A stretch of 64,000 nt of DNA from Marinoscillum sp049115815 (GTDB lineage: Bacteria > Bacteroidota > Bacteroidia > Cytophagales > Cyclobacteriaceae). Of this stretch, positions 15,001 to 21,900 are shown in pieces (position 1 is the first letter of the stretch; the number at the start of each line of letters is the position of its first letter). Below the pieces are notes generated by a model, which saw nothing but the letters and a program-made list of their open reading frames with translations, did no database searches and was not told where the DNA came from. The stretch spans positions 1-64,000 of the forward strand of contig JAGDZO010000004.1 of assembly GCA_049115815.1 (NCBI GenBank). The letters are read 5' to 3'. Both the position numbers and the translations under genes were made by a program.

Positions 15001-15304
15001 AATAATCAATCGCATTATCGGCATATCCTACACCTCTTGAAATGTTCGTGTTTATATAGTTTCCATTATCATACATATCGGCACCCCCATCGCTGATAAA
15101 ATCTACTCCAGAGTAAGTCGGACCAGGGCTATCCTGTATTGTATGCGGGTTTGGAATTAACGAGGTAATCTCAGTGTAACGAGCATTGATTTCGGTAAGC
15201 GCCTGATTCAATGAAGTCTGACCTGAGGAATACCATGAAATGGTAACTAGAATAAAGGCAAGAACTTGTTTAATGCTTGATAGATAAGCGGTAAAAAATT
15301 TCAT
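1..15304 (-). CDS. Giant secreted multidomain LamG/Ig/beta-helix surface protein, 3' end outside window
   Basis: I read one open frame from the ATG at 15304 to the left edge (at least 5101 codons); frame was checked near 14113, 8908 and 43 and agrees. A signal peptide of about 29 residues ends near YSSGQ. Eight LamG/concanavalin-like domains lie near residues 245-420, 550-730, 870-1065, 1200-1400, 2105-2280, 2985-3170, 3290-3500 and 4060-4240, each with the motif DEVRIW or a close variant. Three bacterial Ig-like domains (motif TITF with EEVVGF) sit at nt 13950-13690, 12000-11740 and 2140-1860. Repeated GTFTNxG turns (nt 10950-10460) suggest a beta-solenoid. A right-handed beta-helix opens with GGGSLRQAILEAN (nt 4400-3200). 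Five FG-GAP/VCBS-like repeats with DxDxDGDxD loops lie at nt 1600-790, and a choice-of-anchor D-like domain is at the edge. Probable role: adhesion or polysaccharide binding outside the cell. Export by the type IX system is inference, because the C-terminus is not visible. Confidence 0.9.
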   Translation of the reverse strand, partial: MKFFTAYLSSIKQVLAFILVTISWYSSGQTSLNQALTEINARYTEITSLIPNPHTIQDSPGPTYSGVDFISDGGADMYDNGNYINTNISRGVGYADNAIDYSDNLLVANSNFGPTGEYWTRHFNQLFIMGAKLDNVSTFYIEGDLGSDGGGLQESYQINRSINGENYRGFVWQIYNATDPSVNHLVIVKDAGSTAFASDNGSTAGYDHTINSLTGNSEIYFLLYAQTGGVRITQAQHEAIMDKFLEILPSNTSLQFNDPTDYVDISTLNGPASGAPFTIEAWVKPNSSALEWKTIFEFGNDAPYFGLQDGLNFTISGSPSSHAIPIDTWTHVAAAFDGTVLKLFVNGIEQSSNTYTPSNSGVSAGIGWHEGDNAFSGWIDEVRYWSVSRSESQIAAFMDEEIAGGTPGLVAYYPMNEGTGTQLMDESNNSYTGTFSGTPIWSTDAPALASESPLDATSPTVTITSGETSPTSATPFQITIAFSEEVVGFELSDIVVGNGIATNLQTSDNTVFTADITGALETAVTVDIASIIATDLTGNGNVGANQFSIDYELPNYALNFDGVSDFVDLGDNFEAFDELTFESWVYYTETGSVYNEIFTKQFVNSFGIDPSHKIWFHVGDGSNWTGSGVASTSEIPRNVWTHLAVTWEGNTAKMYINGVLNTTAAHVATMGSNALSRGIGNYGNTNSNPFEGSIDELRIWDRARTDSEILADYNRSLNGDETGLVGYYNFDEGTGTSLTDLATTYEDQQNGSLTATMTGPDDEWVVSTQSFNDAPAPYIEIRYPNGGETFTANSKQTITFSTSGINQELVVEYSSDGGSNWSIITDGQPSALNGEVVWTIPQSVSYSANYQIRVSTNDGGSISGTSSTFTVVAPPENSLAFDGTNDDVRLGTIQASDPLALAGSNFTLEAWINPALTGDTYQRIISKSDDDNGANGYDLALWKSGRLELYLNGASRANTSGGEIVADTWQHVALVADGAAYTFYINGNPVSTTTSNYQNPPSVATEMIFGSWSNTETGRQFRGQIDDIRIWETDRSATEIKQNINTEITSHNDLVGAWNFNSAEGTTLYDISQSGYDGTLSGFDFNATTSDWVTSTVPVLDVANPIANITSLESGSTSASSFQITIQFNEDVSGLEISDFEVTNASVSNISGSGDFYNADVTPQLGGELTVGIASGTVTDLSGNPNDLGNPFSIDFIAPENALDFDKVDDAVSIAHDASLNFSSTMTIEAWVYLDALDGSWQSVVSKYNTSGNNTNEYVLSVNTNNKFQFRIAQSNLSDAQVVSTSDALAGQWVHLAGVADGANLKLYVNGEEVASNGYDGSINTNSRTLTIGKLRTEDAFGILGGQIDNVRIWNVARDKSQIIGNMIEEITTDNGLVSSYYFNQVGSTLYDATSNNDGSLINFNFSGTTSDWLTSTVPSCAPLGQFIGSVDADWNDPSNWCGGVVPTANNVIENVVVTNNSNIQETQDLVLNANVLQVSQGASLDLDLGSNNVEITNNATFTNEGTVNLTNGTTINATSGTFTNKGVVNVQNGTGVNASSGSFVNQGTFFFEQGAVLAAPSGTFVNEGVLKGFATVSNNFENPSLGTVSPGASPGCMDFVADFTNSGLLEVEIDGITACTEYDQITVGGTAFLGGTLTVIPGYNPTNGDEFLIIDATAVSGTFGTVNLPDGNWSLAYDSPSAGQVTISYFDPTQSPGLTGPGGVGETNGTSALQLWVKADAGTNTTTDGDAITSWIDQSGYGHSFANATSPAYQSNVLNGQPVIRFDHGESMQATGFTDNFTSTGFTIFTIAKWDAPGGDQGFLGFKSQTGLGSNQGVTFFVDDLNGTSTTLRVSSPSSGSLGGSTWSSTTTDPHLLSFTRSTSLLNAYDGGTNVVNDVNEGAIYDGTDPWIIGNYYNSNNKFFDGDVAEFILYEGVLTTAPRIIVENYLSAKYDITTSTDYYAGDTNGNGDFDFDVIGIGQEVDGYDPGGAAGGVILTDNGFLLDNGDYMFAGHDGTAHDFVQTDLPSGYTNRWARSWYVDVTDVSTNGGEATVGFDFDEAGLTYDPSANYALAYRATNTGDFTLFSSVSVVDGNVVSFTGNALGITDGYYTIVDDRVLNYSLSFDGVDDHVLIPDDNALDLTTSYTLETWVKINSFSQSGGLISKYATPSANGYLLRLSGSGNFQGLNFDELETADNLLSAGTWYHVAAVNDNGTRKLYLDGAEVALSGSALTVTANTDPLTIGVDYLTGDPRYLDAEMDEVRIWNIARSATEIANNYDRVVDPNSLGLVVYHNFAQDLFTETAIEASGNGNNGALNPTGMTAIWSASGPDLNEILPNPPVITDLRITNIADKSFNLNLTTDNNVTLYTIVTQDPGTPSVSQIVAGNDATGGSAENNTAISVSVGAVNVGIGQLNHTPNDAELAVSTTYYIHVVADGGSGNYSQVLTESFNTLSGNPLNTEGFESLMLQAYNGTTTLPSGDWEFSNAFGEDGTVSNGSVSLGIDATAPGNFYSPGIDGSGEISFYYATNSTAEFTISESINGGSFSPIATITATNTDFKQYTRSLGHPGSTVQIYISTDDIASTGNLYIDDFGFTGLPQPEVTFITLPVTGSTLTPDQTDVVFYKLQMDVSSAASVTTQGFYLELENGPYAPADFAANGFDIYASVGTDQLGTLVGTANSFGDVVANSFGMLFTETYNPNDKVYFYFTVDVSSAPTDGNTFSVKQPIADNFGLDGSVIKNDGGLTGGGAFIFSAPGGSSLVTGSATVTSTNGFDFSRQELLGKEDAGDYQPDFVYVNNEGVNFGNEGSTSLASTGNRILLLGTGTLDAISSVSDFTGSAPWINVSYDFSNGTLGSPISVGQLWAMYSREGNYAVMEITAVGGSDFSFNYKYQPNGTNSFEDGLSAPTAFEASEASSVGFRANWEIISGASKLFVDIDDNEDFGSPFATNIEVTDPTADSDFILQDLSTYLNQDLFYRLSYTDGVDTSAYSDAVSFRVTPGNALPFAGDDYVIVPDDILLEPAGDFTIEFWYNSSAIGNNIILEKGNANAEFSVQQSTGNLIILNVNNGIVSTNNMYNDGNWHHIAIVYRGSSNATIYVDGVDDTSANGVGTPSYGSGALTIGGRLGSPGNVIDGSLDEVRIWDDERTLQEIENYQYSTLTGNEEGLLAYYRFDETNSTVLPDLSGNDLNGTLTNMTGTEWVSSGALSSGVAPTAPADLIAYKSSDTEIQLEWTDVANDNDNYLIEWSATDDFAAIVGSEVVSGNTDNQLVTIGSNAGYFFRVTSRNVTGNGVSETEFATTKGFSAHALSFDGTDDYVDLGNPADLEILGDLTLSAWVYWESNGADQHVITRSETGETENTNISYILRVDASGSVYYIHEYGAGQNASVTSTATITPNTWNHIAISRTVAGTTQLEIYINGVKDVTEGINLTNPSGGTSATVKTFIGGNNQDAPNDATFKGQIDDVRIYNIAKTDFSDRFTPLQGNETGLVAYYAFDENTNGTGTKVIDNSINANHGDLIGGTMWSTTGAIVPAFTPYSLYPSDGSTGVPADATFSIGFGETVTSTADYLYFTDVSDGTAVDSLKINSDVTILNDSAVFSPLRPHNFIVGRTYAITFENGTFEDDMSSPLDGIVDTTLWNFEVVAQSEPRYFVSNTNDAGGGSLRQAILEANVSEEAIVAINFNLPGDGTSDTWRITPATSLPTIYNSNNPEVIIDASSQPGWDFAGDKLIHLEGGDSINNGFYLDAYDIEVYGFKISGFNLGINGGYADNAVIGAPAKGNVIISNDVGVFFEYAANVVIQDNHIGVDYSGDVAMSNRIGVDLGYETYGEPSMDTVRNNVISGNTEFGLGLSYYDNVIYGNTIGLNAGGNAAVPNDIGIVVGGYQFDIYDNIISANDSVGILIDGFNSSNHHIRGNTIGTDASNLLPLGNGYGILGSDYDATNPSDTTLIGGYDLGHGNVIAFNANSAISLSGDSYQRVKVLTNSIFGNGKSLELLNGADSAGYTPTITTVSTGMLSGDFLGYDGPYHVQVFESDMANRYQGKVFVGETIGSGSSWSISGSFDDTKTHSVSLTTDLNGTSEFGTSDVENALTFNGTNQYVEVPNNAALNEYTNSGELTIEFWVNRESNTSGHILSNRPGANNAGFIIIFSGANATFYIHDGAWRNHTVALPNANEWHHIAMVAVEGVDLKIYFDGDLAGSVAVPGSFTQSASVMRMMANTSALNNYAEGQLDEVRIWSTARTRQQLADSAYVTLSSGPGLQASYSFNHTSGDVIDLVNGNNGALINGPTYVPSAAFDLDVFRPILSNFVQNDVTSEALDFNIEVDELSTLHYVATKSNTPPTEAQVLAGQDELGTSVAISGSYPMVNGSINQILNGFIPATTYYLYYVAEDGASNLSTVLSATITTESAPNVTITSTEAGATVLTPFPITITFDEEVVGFTVSDITVTNGTISNLNTSDNISFTASVTPVADGRVTVTVASDVAQDLDGNDNNGSQLFSIFSCTINDESVLAGDVLLRQNDSTTISLSNSVVGVNYYLRDDSDNSVVTGPVVGTGSGIAFNTSGIEGSTTYNVFAGSDGTPVYAPQIQPTPFGLANHGTYNGVNFGDLDNDGDLDIMSSSRASSDYFYYENIGTATSPNYTTAVVNPFNLAASTTDRLSDFVDLDNDGDLDLMSSEVGGKYYYHENIGTATTPEFAAEVTNPFGLVANGNAYSWGMELKDIDGDGDMDLFTSNNGSNTIHYFENVGTATSPVFGSRQTNPFGIAGTSSSYNLASLEDFDSDGDFDLLVGGSNGNWYYRENTGTASAPSFGAVQFNPFGLAKITNTYAVHGVADLDLDGDLDILSGSNIGEWSYFENQAGPACSLEMTQTVTVTIDAVAPTFTNLSSADNTETTLDINYTIDEVSDLYYIVVSNSDATPAVNSVLDGGMSYAGPGTVHAVGSVAAVTTGSLTATGLSSGTAYDLYFVAQDVVGNNSALSSVLNFSTVAGNPEIEIQGQGIEIVSGDVTPANEDDTDFGSMEVGGTSITKTYTINNTGTADLNLGVDAVSASGDTDFTVGLQPDIVVTAGGSTTFTIVFDAVAEGVRSSQVLVFSDDADENPYTFNIEGTGTPAADITAPS

Positions 15305-15553
15305 ATTGTTTTATTCAAATAAAAAAAACATCGACTTGAAAAAAAGCTGGTCTGGTTTTTTAATTCGGATTATATATTGACATGTGCTAAAAACAGCCCT
15401 AAATCAATGCATTTAATAAATTTGCTCAAATGAGCAATTGACATTTTACCGATTACGCAGTAAAATCCATTAATTTACCAAAAATATAAAATTTGTTTGC
15501 TTGAAAAAATATTAGTTAATTTATATTTTCTATTAAAAAAATTTAATTCCGCC

Positions 15554-18500
15554 ATGAATATACGTGTGATAGGATTTTTCCTAGTGTTGATAAGCGCAGG
15601 AACCGCAAAAGCTCAATATCAATTTGAAAGCAAGAAGGCTGAGAAGCTGTATAATAAGCTCGAAGAATACTACGAATACGGTGAGTATGATAAGATCTTG
15701 AAAAGTGAGGGAGATATCACTACCATGTTTCTCACCAAAAAAGATACATTAGGTGCATTGATGCACGGATTTTTAGGAGAAGCCTATTTGTACTGGGAAA
15801 ATGACCTCACCACCAGTTTGGGTTTTTACGAGAAAGAATTTGAACTCCGCACAGAACTTGGTCAACAGGGAGAAGATATCCGTAACCTTATTTTTAATAT
15901 CGGTTACATTCAAGATGAGCTTGGCTACTATGCCAAAACCGAAGACCTCTATCTTCAACTATTAGATATTGAAGCAGAACTTAACGGAGTTAAAAGCGAG
16001 GATTATTTTGTCTCTGCATCATCATTACTTGACCATTATGTATTTACAGAAGAGTACGAAAAAGGTCTCAAATTGGCCTCAAAGCTTCAAAAGAACGTTG
16101 AAAAACGAGGACTAAATGATGCGCTTGTCAAGAGATTCCAAGGAGACTTTTATCAAATGGCAGGTTCCAACAAAAAAGCAGAGAAGTCTCTCCTTGAAGC
16201 GTTGGAGATTCAAAAAGAAAACGGTGAATATGCTTCAGTAGAATATGTTGCTTTTCTCAACAGTCTAGGCGGACTATATATCCAAATGGGAAACCTACCC
16301 TTGGCAGAAGAAGTCTACCAAGAGGCAATATCAGTGATGAGTCGTGTTCAGGGTGAATACGAAGAATACGAAGTTCTATTGAAAGGAAACTTGGCGCTCA
16401 TTTATCAGTATCTGGGAAATCATGATTTGGCTGAAGAAATCTATTTGGAAAACTTGGCTTGGGACGAAGAGTTTTATGGTCAAGCTTCTTTTGTATACGG
16501 TCTGGATGCTTACAACTTGGCCATCAATTATCAGTTTGCTGGCAAATATGAAAAAGCAAAAGAGTATTACAATTTGGCAGCAGAAATTTTCGGTGCAGAG
16601 TTAGGCACTGAAAGCTTGTACTATACCAGAGTTTACCAAAATCTATCTGCGGTATTTACCGCCACAAGGGAATTGGACAAAGCAATAGAATATGGGCTAA
16701 AAGCATCGGAGCTTGCAGAAGTTTCAGCAAAAGATAATGAAATGGAAATGTCATTTTCCAATTTTAATCTTGGTAATGCATTTCTAACCAAAGGAGATCT
16801 TGAGCAAGCGGAAATCTATCATAAAAAAGCGCTAGACTTGAGGAAAAAGTCTGTTGGAAAAACACACGCAGATTACGCCAGAAGCACTAATAAGATGGCT
16901 ATTCTAAACTGGAAAAAAGGCCAGTATGATGTGGCGTTGAGTTATTATAGAGAAACTTTCAAGAATTATTTTGATCAAATCAAAATGGTCTTCCCTATTC
17001 TAAGTGAAGACGAAAAGTCTAAATTTTACTATACCAACCTTCGCCCAAGTTTTGAGCAATACAATTCTTTCATCGTAGAGACCAGCAGCGAAAACAAAGA
17101 GCTTCTTGGTGAAATGTATAATTACCAGTTGGCCACCAAAGGACTTATCCTCTATGCTAGTAACAAAGTAAAAGCAGCGATTCTCAGTAGTGGAGACTCA
17201 TCGCTCATCAATAAATATGATCTGTGGATTGCTCAGAAAGAGCAGTTGGCCAAACTATTTAGTACTTCTGAAATGGAAGCCGAAGCGCGAAATGCGAAAA
17301 TTGAAGAACTCAATGAGTCTTCCAACGCATTAGAAAAGGAACTAAGCAAAGGTTCATCGGTTTTTGCAGAAAATGCTAGTGCCAAAGACGTGACGTGGAA
17401 AGACGTACAGGCCAAACTGAAGCCAGGTGAAGCTGCAGTAGAAATGGTCCGATTTAGGGACTTTTCACCAGATTCGGCAGGAGTTTTCACAGATGAGGTT
17501 TACTACGCAGCATTAATTGTAACTGATCAAACGGAAGATTATCCAGAAATGGTCTTGATGAAAAACGGTAAAATGATGGAAACAAGATTCCTCTCTAACT
17601 ACCGAAATGCGATCAAATACAAAATAGACGAAGATTTCTCATATCGCTTATTTTGGAGACCAATTGCCAACAAACTCAAAGGGGTAAAAAAGGTGTATTT
17701 CTCTCCTGATGGAGTCTTTAACCAAATAAGTATTTATACCCTCAGAAATTCATCTACTGGGAATTTCACTTTGGATGAATTGGAAATACAGTTGGTCAAC
17801 AACACCAAGGATCTGGTTGCATACAATGGTGAAAAAGGTAGCAGTCAAAACGAATCAATTCTTTTCGGTTATCCTAACTATAATATGGGCGTAATCGACA
17901 GCAAGGCTGAAGAGACCGGCACAGATGCCTCGGATATTGTAAAAGCAGCTGCCGAGAAACGTAGCGTGAGCAGAGGCGGTGAGAGAGGTGCTCGTGGCGC
18001 ACGAGGTGCCGAAGGTGATGCTAATCTTACCAGAAGTGGGTCATTGCCAAGAGGTATCCGCGGAAACCTTTTGAGATATATGAGGTCCAATCAATCATTG
18101 GCGCTACTGCCAGGTACCAAGATCGAAGTGAACCTGATTGATAGCTTATATCAAACCAAAAACACGGCTGTGACTAAGTATATGAGCAATGTGGCTTTGG
18201 AAGATAGCATTAAAGTCCTCAGAAGCCCTAAGGTGCTACATATAGCTACTCATGGTTTTTTCTTAGAATCAGATACAGAACATGAAGGCGAAAAAGATTC
18301 ATATGTTCAAAATCCATTGCTCCGATCTGGACTGGTGCTAGCAGGAGCCAATAGCTACATAGCTGAAGGGGTTATTTCCGAAGAAATTCCACATGATGAA
18401 GACGGTATTCTAACGGCTTTTGAAGCCATGAATCTGGATCTAAACAATACTGAGCTTGTGGTAATGTCTGCGTGTGAAACAGGACTTGGAGAGATCAAAA

Positions 18501-18736
18501 ATGGTGAAGGAGTTTATGGTCTCCAAAGAGCCTTCCAAGTAGCCGGAGCAGACGCCATCATCATGTCCATGTGGACGGTGGATGATGCAGCCACCCAGGA
18601 GCTGATGACCATCTTTTACGAAGAATGGCTGAGCGGCAGAACGAAACAAGAAGCATTCATCATCGCTCAGAAAAGATTGAAAAACAAATGGAAGTCTCCT
18701 TACTACTGGGGTGCATTTGTGATGGTGGGGATGTAA
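15554..18736 (+). CDS. Exported TPR-CHAT domain protein, putative cysteine peptidase
   Basis: The product is 1060 residues from the ATG at 15554; a longer in-frame TTG start at 15497 would bury the obvious signal peptide (hydrophobic run, then TAKAQ). Residues about 30-470 are tetratricopeptide repeats (for example NLGNAFLTKGDLEQAE). The C-terminal half is a CHAT domain, a caspase-like clan CD peptidase fold. The two catalytic motifs are present: HIATHGFF with His900 and SACETGLG with Cys974. An Arg/Gly-rich low-complexity stretch (SRGGERGARGARGAEG) sits near residues 805-825, between the start of the CHAT region and the catalytic His, and could be an exposed, cleavable linker. The gene is divergent from the giant surface protein (249 bp between starts) and ends at a strong hairpin. 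Family assignment is firm; substrate and trigger are unknown. A signal peptide implies a periplasmic or surface site, unlike cytoplasmic CRISPR-linked TPR-CHAT proteins. Confidence 0.88.
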   Translation: MNIRVIGFFLVLISAGTAKAQYQFESKKAEKLYNKLEEYYEYGEYDKILKSEGDITTMFLTKKDTLGALMHGFLGEAYLYWENDLTTSLGFYEKEFELRTELGQQGEDIRNLIFNIGYIQDELGYYAKTEDLYLQLLDIEAELNGVKSEDYFVSASSLLDHYVFTEEYEKGLKLASKLQKNVEKRGLNDALVKRFQGDFYQMAGSNKKAEKSLLEALEIQKENGEYASVEYVAFLNSLGGLYIQMGNLPLAEEVYQEAISVMSRVQGEYEEYEVLLKGNLALIYQYLGNHDLAEEIYLENLAWDEEFYGQASFVYGLDAYNLAINYQFAGKYEKAKEYYNLAAEIFGAELGTESLYYTRVYQNLSAVFTATRELDKAIEYGLKASELAEVSAKDNEMEMSFSNFNLGNAFLTKGDLEQAEIYHKKALDLRKKSVGKTHADYARSTNKMAILNWKKGQYDVALSYYRETFKNYFDQIKMVFPILSEDEKSKFYYTNLRPSFEQYNSFIVETSSENKELLGEMYNYQLATKGLILYASNKVKAAILSSGDSSLINKYDLWIAQKEQLAKLFSTSEMEAEARNAKIEELNESSNALEKELSKGSSVFAENASAKDVTWKDVQAKLKPGEAAVEMVRFRDFSPDSAGVFTDEVYYAALIVTDQTEDYPEMVLMKNGKMMETRFLSNYRNAIKYKIDEDFSYRLFWRPIANKLKGVKKVYFSPDGVFNQISIYTLRNSSTGNFTLDELEIQLVNNTKDLVAYNGEKGSSQNESILFGYPNYNMGVIDSKAEETGTDASDIVKAAAEKRSVSRGGERGARGARGAEGDANLTRSGSLPRGIRGNLLRYMRSNQSLALLPGTKIEVNLIDSLYQTKNTAVTKYMSNVALEDSIKVLRSPKVLHIATHGFFLESDTEHEGEKDSYVQNPLLRSGLVLAGANSYIAEGVISEEIPHDEDGILTAFEAMNLDLNNTELVVMSACETGLGEIKNGEGVYGLQRAFQVAGADAIIMSMWTVDDAATQELMTIFYEEWLSGRTKQEAFIIAQKRLKNKWKSPYYWGAFVMVGM

Positions 18737-18764
18737 TATTCATCTCACCTCAATAGAAAAATGA

Positions 18765-18795
18765 AACGCCAACCTTAACCGGTTGGCGTTTTTTT
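18765..18795 (+). terminator. Rho-independent terminator after the TPR-CHAT gene
   Basis: A perfect 10-bp stem (AACGCCAACC, 18765-18774, paired with GGTTGGCGTT, 18781-18790) with a 6-nt loop is followed by a run of T. It lies 28 bp after the stop codon at 18736. The opposite strand also has T-rich sequence after the stem, so it may work both ways. Confidence 0.85.
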
Positions 18796-18872
18796 GTGCT
18801 TTATTTCTGAGCCTCAATTTTCGTTCTTTCAATCCATTGGGTTTACCACCGCCAATTTTTTTCTACTTCTCC

Positions 18873-18904
18873 AAAAAGAAACCCGCCCTCAAAAGGACGG
18901 GTTT
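18873..18904 (-). terminator. Terminator of the S74/LamG/Ig exoprotein operon
   Basis: Read on the minus strand, an 11-bp stem with one mismatch (18894-18904 paired with 18879-18889, 4-nt loop) is followed by CTTTTT. It lies 25 bp beyond the stop of the last gene of the minus-strand operon. Confidence 0.7.
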
Positions 18905-18929
18905 TCAATGCTGACGGTGAAGGGATGAT

Positions 18930-21900
18930 CTATTGTTTGATAAACTTGATAGGTCTTGACTGGTTTACTTTCAAGAAGTAAATACCGCTGGCAAGACTCG
19001 ATAGCTCTACTCTCTTTGTTCCTGTGTTAGAAAGAAACAAGATCTTTCCTTCTTCATTGATTATCTCTACTCTTTCAATCTTGGCTTTGGAATCTATCCA
19101 CAAGAAATCCTGAGAAGGGTTAGGGTAAATCGATATGCCTGAGACTTGATGCTTCGCTGAAAGAGGTGTGTAGTTCACTTTCAAGGAGATCACTTTGCTC
19201 TGCGAGATTGTTCCATCTGCTGCTAGGACTTCAAAATCGTAGGTCATATCTAGGAACGGTGGAATCCCAAAAAGTGTAAAGCCATCATTTTCTGAAAATA
19301 TTTTTAGCCATGAAGGTGCATCTATCAATGCGTAACTAAGATTGTCGCCATCTACATCTGTGACCAACGTTTTGACTTCCCATTCTTCACCAGCCTGCAC
19401 TTCAGCAGAAGGGTCAGACATAAATTCAGGTGCATCATTCACATTAGTGACCTCATAGACTATTGATTGGCTAGCAAATACGTCATCATTGTCTGAATCA
19501 ATCAAACTAACCGTGATCGTCTCTTTTCCAAACCAATCTTCATTGGGAGCAGTGACAATAAGCTTATTCTCAGTATTGATACTAACATTCAATGCTGCTC
19601 CCTCTGTAACAGTCCAGCCTAGATTGAAAGTACCAACGGATACAATATAGGTGTCTAATGCCAACGTGTCAAACTTACTCCCCTCTGCTATCGTCTGGTC
19701 AGCAATCGTAGAAATACCTACTGATCCAATTAGAATAGAAACCTCCTGAGTGACCGTCTCTATGCCATCACTCACTACTACCTGAAACTCATTCGCGCCT
19801 GAATCCGCTGAGCTTGGGGTACCAAGTATCGTTACGCCATTCTGATTAGATACCAATGTCAGCCATGAAGGAAGATTGGTTGTCGTAACTGTCAAAACAT
19901 CACCGTCTATATCTTCTGTCAATACTGCATAAGAGTAGGTCTGACCAATTGTACCACTGCCTGATGGTGTAGAGGTGATAATAGGTGCATCATTCACATT
20001 AGTGACCTCATAGACTATTGATTGGCTAGCATATACATCACCATTGTCTGAATCAATCAAACTAACCGTGATCGACTCTTTTCCAAACCAATCCTCATCG
20101 GGGGTAGTGACAATCAGCTTATTCTCAGTATTGATACTAACATTCAATGCTGCTCCCTCTGTAACAGTCCAGCCTAGATTGAAAGTACCAACTGATACAA
20201 TGTAGGTGTCTAATGCCAACGTGTCAAACTTATTCCCCTCTGCTATCGTCTGGTCAGCAATCGTAGAAATACCTACTGATCCAATAAGAATAGAAACCTC
20301 CTGAGTGACCGTCTCTATGCCATCACTCACTACTACCTGAAACTCATTCGCGCCTGAATCCGCTGAGCTTGGGGTACCAAGTATCGTTACGCCATTCTGA
20401 TTAGATACCAATGTCAGCCATGAAGGAAGATTGGTTGTCGTAACTGTCAAAACATCACCGTCTATATCTTCTGTCAATACTGCATAAGAGTAGGTCTGAC
20501 CAATTGTACCACTGCCTGATGGTGTAGAGGTGATAATAGGTGCATCATTAACGTTGATCACCTCATATTGAATTTGTTTTGTATCCAATACAAATCCATT
20601 CTCCGCATTACTGAGAGTTATTTCTATATCCTCTTTACCAAACCAATTACTATTTGGTACTTCAACCGTCAACTTATCACTATCTGCAATGCTGGTAGTC
20701 AGCTCAGAGCCTTCAGAGACTGACCAAACTGTATTGATCGTTCCAAAAAGTGTCAAATAATTGTTTAGAACCAATTGATCAAAAGTGTCTCCCTCTTGTA
20801 TCTCTTGATTCGGTACTGCCTCGATTTGACCTGAAGCTACAGTAATACTTACCTCCTTAGTTATAGTTATATGTCCATCGGATAAAACAATATCAAAAGC
20901 AAAATCCCCTGCATTACTGATTGTGGGTATTCCAAGGATTAAACCTCCATTGGGCGCACTTACGAAATAAAGCCACGAAGGTAAGTTCTGTGCTTGTAAG
21001 CTTAGCTCATCTTTATCTAAGTCCTCAACAACAATGTCGTACTGATAGAGTTCATTCAGATTGGCAATTGCCAAAGGTTCTGTCTTAAAGCTTGGCTCGT
21101 CATTTACATTTTCCGTCTCTAACTGTATAGAAATTTCATCAAATAAGACGTCATTCACTGTACTGGTTGCTCGCACAATGATGGTCTCAACTCCGAAATA
21201 ATGTTCGCTTGCCAAACTAAAAGAAAGCGTTGACCCATTCAATACCGGCTTTAATGTGTCCGCCCCTGAAATACTCCAAATAACCTGCTCAGTGGTTACA
21301 TTAGATAAATATGAAGATAGATCAAGCGAGTTTAGCACTGTCCCTTCCAAAACACTCTGAGTTGGCACCTCTTGCAATACAGGTGGTCTGGTGTCTAATA
21401 CTCTTAATATGATCGTGTCACTATCACTCAACATCTGATCCGTTTGAGTATCCGTAGCAGTTAGTCTAAGTGCTTCGTTTCCGACCCAATCTGCGTCTAG
21501 TAATGTAAAGCTGAGAACATCCTGATCAATATTAGGAAAAATGTATCCCGCTTCTATTTGGATGGGTTCCAAGGGATCACCCAATACTTCATTGGCGCTA
21601 AAGGTCACATATTGCTTGGTTGGTAAGATTCGACTTGAGTTGGCATCATAAACTTTAAAATAAACTGAATCTTGATCCTCGTTATTATTGATGGTTAAAA
21701 AATAAAGCCACTCATCATTCACCAATACGGCATTAGTTGTTCCTAGCACTTGATCGGTTTTTCCACTAAATGCTGCGACAGTATGCTCGGTGCCCACGAG
21801 CTTCTTGCCTAAGGCATTTACAGCAATCGTTGCAGTCATATCAAACTGAAACTCATTTGGACTAAATGACCAATCTGGTACAGCAGTACTTGAGTCTGTG

